Of a stretch of 23,441 nucleotides of DNA, positions 22,636-23,441 are shown piece after piece. The stretch lies in contig JAZSQJ010000039.1 in the NCBI GenBank assembly GCA_045537905.1, forward strand, positions 1 through 23,441, written 5' to 3'. A program made the translations under genes and the position numbers. The stretch comes from SIG636 sp045537905. Its GTDB lineage: Bacteria > Bacillota > Clostridia > Oscillospirales > CAG-382. The stretch's first letter is position 1. Each line of letters begins with the position of its first letter. The notes under the pieces are model-generated. The model was not told the DNA's origin, ran no database searches, and worked only from the letters and a program-made list of their open reading frames with translations.

Positions 22636-23441
22636 TTATATAATTTTTGCTATGAACGAACCGTCATATGCCGTTTGCTCAGATATTACCTGTTTTACTT
22701 TTGGCTCGGCTTTATAAATTTCTTTGCCGTTTTTATCGGTTATTTTTGTTACGGTGTAAGGCTTTGTGTACTTACCGCCGTTTGCAAAAATTGAGTAATA
22801 ACCCGCCATATCCACAGGCGATATACCTTCTATTAAGTAACCCATAGCAAGATTACCGTAAATTTCTTCTTCATTTTCTTTTTTTAACTTTTCTCTTTCG
22901 GCTTTAAGCTCAAGACCAAAAGATTTATTTAAAAAGTCTAACGATTTTTTAGCTCCAAGTTTATCTAAAGTATGCACCGAAACGGTATTTACCGAATCGC
23001 GCACAGCATCACCAACCGAAATGTTTTTATTGGTATATCTTCCGTTTGCATTGGTTGGCCAATCGGTTAAATTACCGCTTTCATCTTTTACCTTTTTAAA
23101 GGGAGCATCTAAGGTAGGCGTTGCCCAGTTAATAAGCCCCTCTTCCAGTGCGGGAGTGTAAACGCTAAGCGGCTTTAGCGCCGAATAAGGCTGACTTTTG
23201 GCTAAAGCAAAATTGCTTATACCGCTATATTCGCCACTACTGTAAACCGCAGTAACACCGCCCGAAAGATTTAAAGCGGCACCGCCAAAAAGGGCGTCTT
23301 CGCTAAGTGCGCTTTCTTCTCTTGATTTTATGAGCGCCTGCATAGTTTCATTTTCAAAAAGGGTTGAAACTGTGTAACCTTCGCTCAAAAGAAGCTTTAC
23401 CGCATCTTCTTTTGATACATCCAAGTCGGATCGTAGCCATG
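22636..23441 (-). CDS. Penicillin-binding protein fragment, truncated at both ends
   Basis: This frame enters from beyond the window end (it stays open to 23441) and encodes about 268 residues of a class A PBP-like transpeptidase domain, which cross-links peptidoglycan outside the membrane. Visible are the domain entry (GYTVSTLFENETMQ), S-A-L-K in QPYSALKP as the SxxK motif with the nucleophile, S-V-N in RDSVNTVSV as SxN, and the FANGGKYTKPY and VISEQTAY stretches. The reading then ends after nine unrelated residues (DGSFIAKII) just before the KTG segment should begin, and no KTG-coding sequence lies in the remaining bases before the epimerase promoter. It is therefore either a 3'-truncated pseudogene or a junction artefact. 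The DNA is clearly more AT-rich than the genes before it. Confidence 0.78.
   Translation of the reverse strand, partial: WLRSDLDVSKEDAVKLLLSEGYTVSTLFENETMQALIKSREESALSEDALFGGAALNLSGGVTAVYSSGEYSGISNFALAKSQPYSALKPLSVYTPALEEGLINWATPTLDAPFKKVKDESGNLTDWPTNANGRYTNKNISVGDAVRDSVNTVSVHTLDKLGAKKSLDFLNKSFGLELKAEREKLKKENEEEIYGNLAMGYLIEGISPVDMAGYYSIFANGGKYTKPYTVTKITDKNGKEIYKAEPKVKQVISEQTAYDGSFIAKII

Overview
The window looks like chromosomal DNA from a spore-forming member of the Bacillota, class Clostridia, probably an uncultured gut relative of the Oscillospiraceae/Ruminococcaceae. The grounds are the gene order miaB-ricA(ymcA)-mutS-mutL, the spore-cortex type deacetylase PdaA, a MutL with a nuclease C-terminus (a MutH-less repair system), strong AGGAG ribosome binding sites, and a dockerin-bearing surface protein. 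The organism assignment is inference; no rRNA or tRNA gene was seen. Base composition is fairly even at about half GC until roughly base 22,550, where it turns clearly AT-rich.

Layout. (1) 1-4892: ribF and a DacA-like protein form a minus-strand pair, divergent from a plus-strand nucleotidyltransferase / hexapeptide / phosphomutase-like fusion; the two promoters overlap. (2) 4893-5520: a gene-free convergent gap packed with hairpins and repeats. (3) 5521-10686: an aldo/keto reductase with two 4Fe-4S motifs, a 994-residue secreted GHL10-type protein with a dockerin and six tandem repeats, and a small lipoprotein. (4) 10687-11607: a second gene-free convergent gap with another repeat composite and a 345-bp hairpin-rich element. 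(5) 11608-19841: six minus-strand genes, nlpC/P60 - miaB - ricA - mutS - mutL - tgt, tightly spaced and probably one transcript, covering DNA mismatch repair and tRNA anticodon-loop modification (MiaB at position 37, Tgt at 34). (6) 19932-22471: pdaA on the plus strand, convergent with a minus-strand pair of dipeptide epimerase and intracellular serine hydrolase. (7) 22636-23441: an AT-rich penicillin-binding protein fragment running off the window.

Theme. Much of the window concerns peptidoglycan: a DacA-like pseudoenzyme, a signal-less NlpC/P60 peptidase, an L-Ala-D/L-Glu epimerase, a serine hydrolase, PdaA and a class A PBP fragment. The epimerase and the NlpC/P60 peptidase resemble the YkfB/YkfC pair of muropeptide recycling.

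The least explained parts are the two 3'-3' intergenic gaps. One holds a string of seven short stem-loops of differing sequence separated by a conserved 9-mer (AGTGAAGTT), which switches to its reverse complement half way, inside an element with perfect 18-bp inverted ends. Both gaps also hold a 176-179 bp core ending in long inverted repeats, and the core lies in opposite orientations relative to its flanks in the two copies. The other main oddities are a DacA homologue that has lost all three catalytic motifs and a PBP that stops before its KTG motif.
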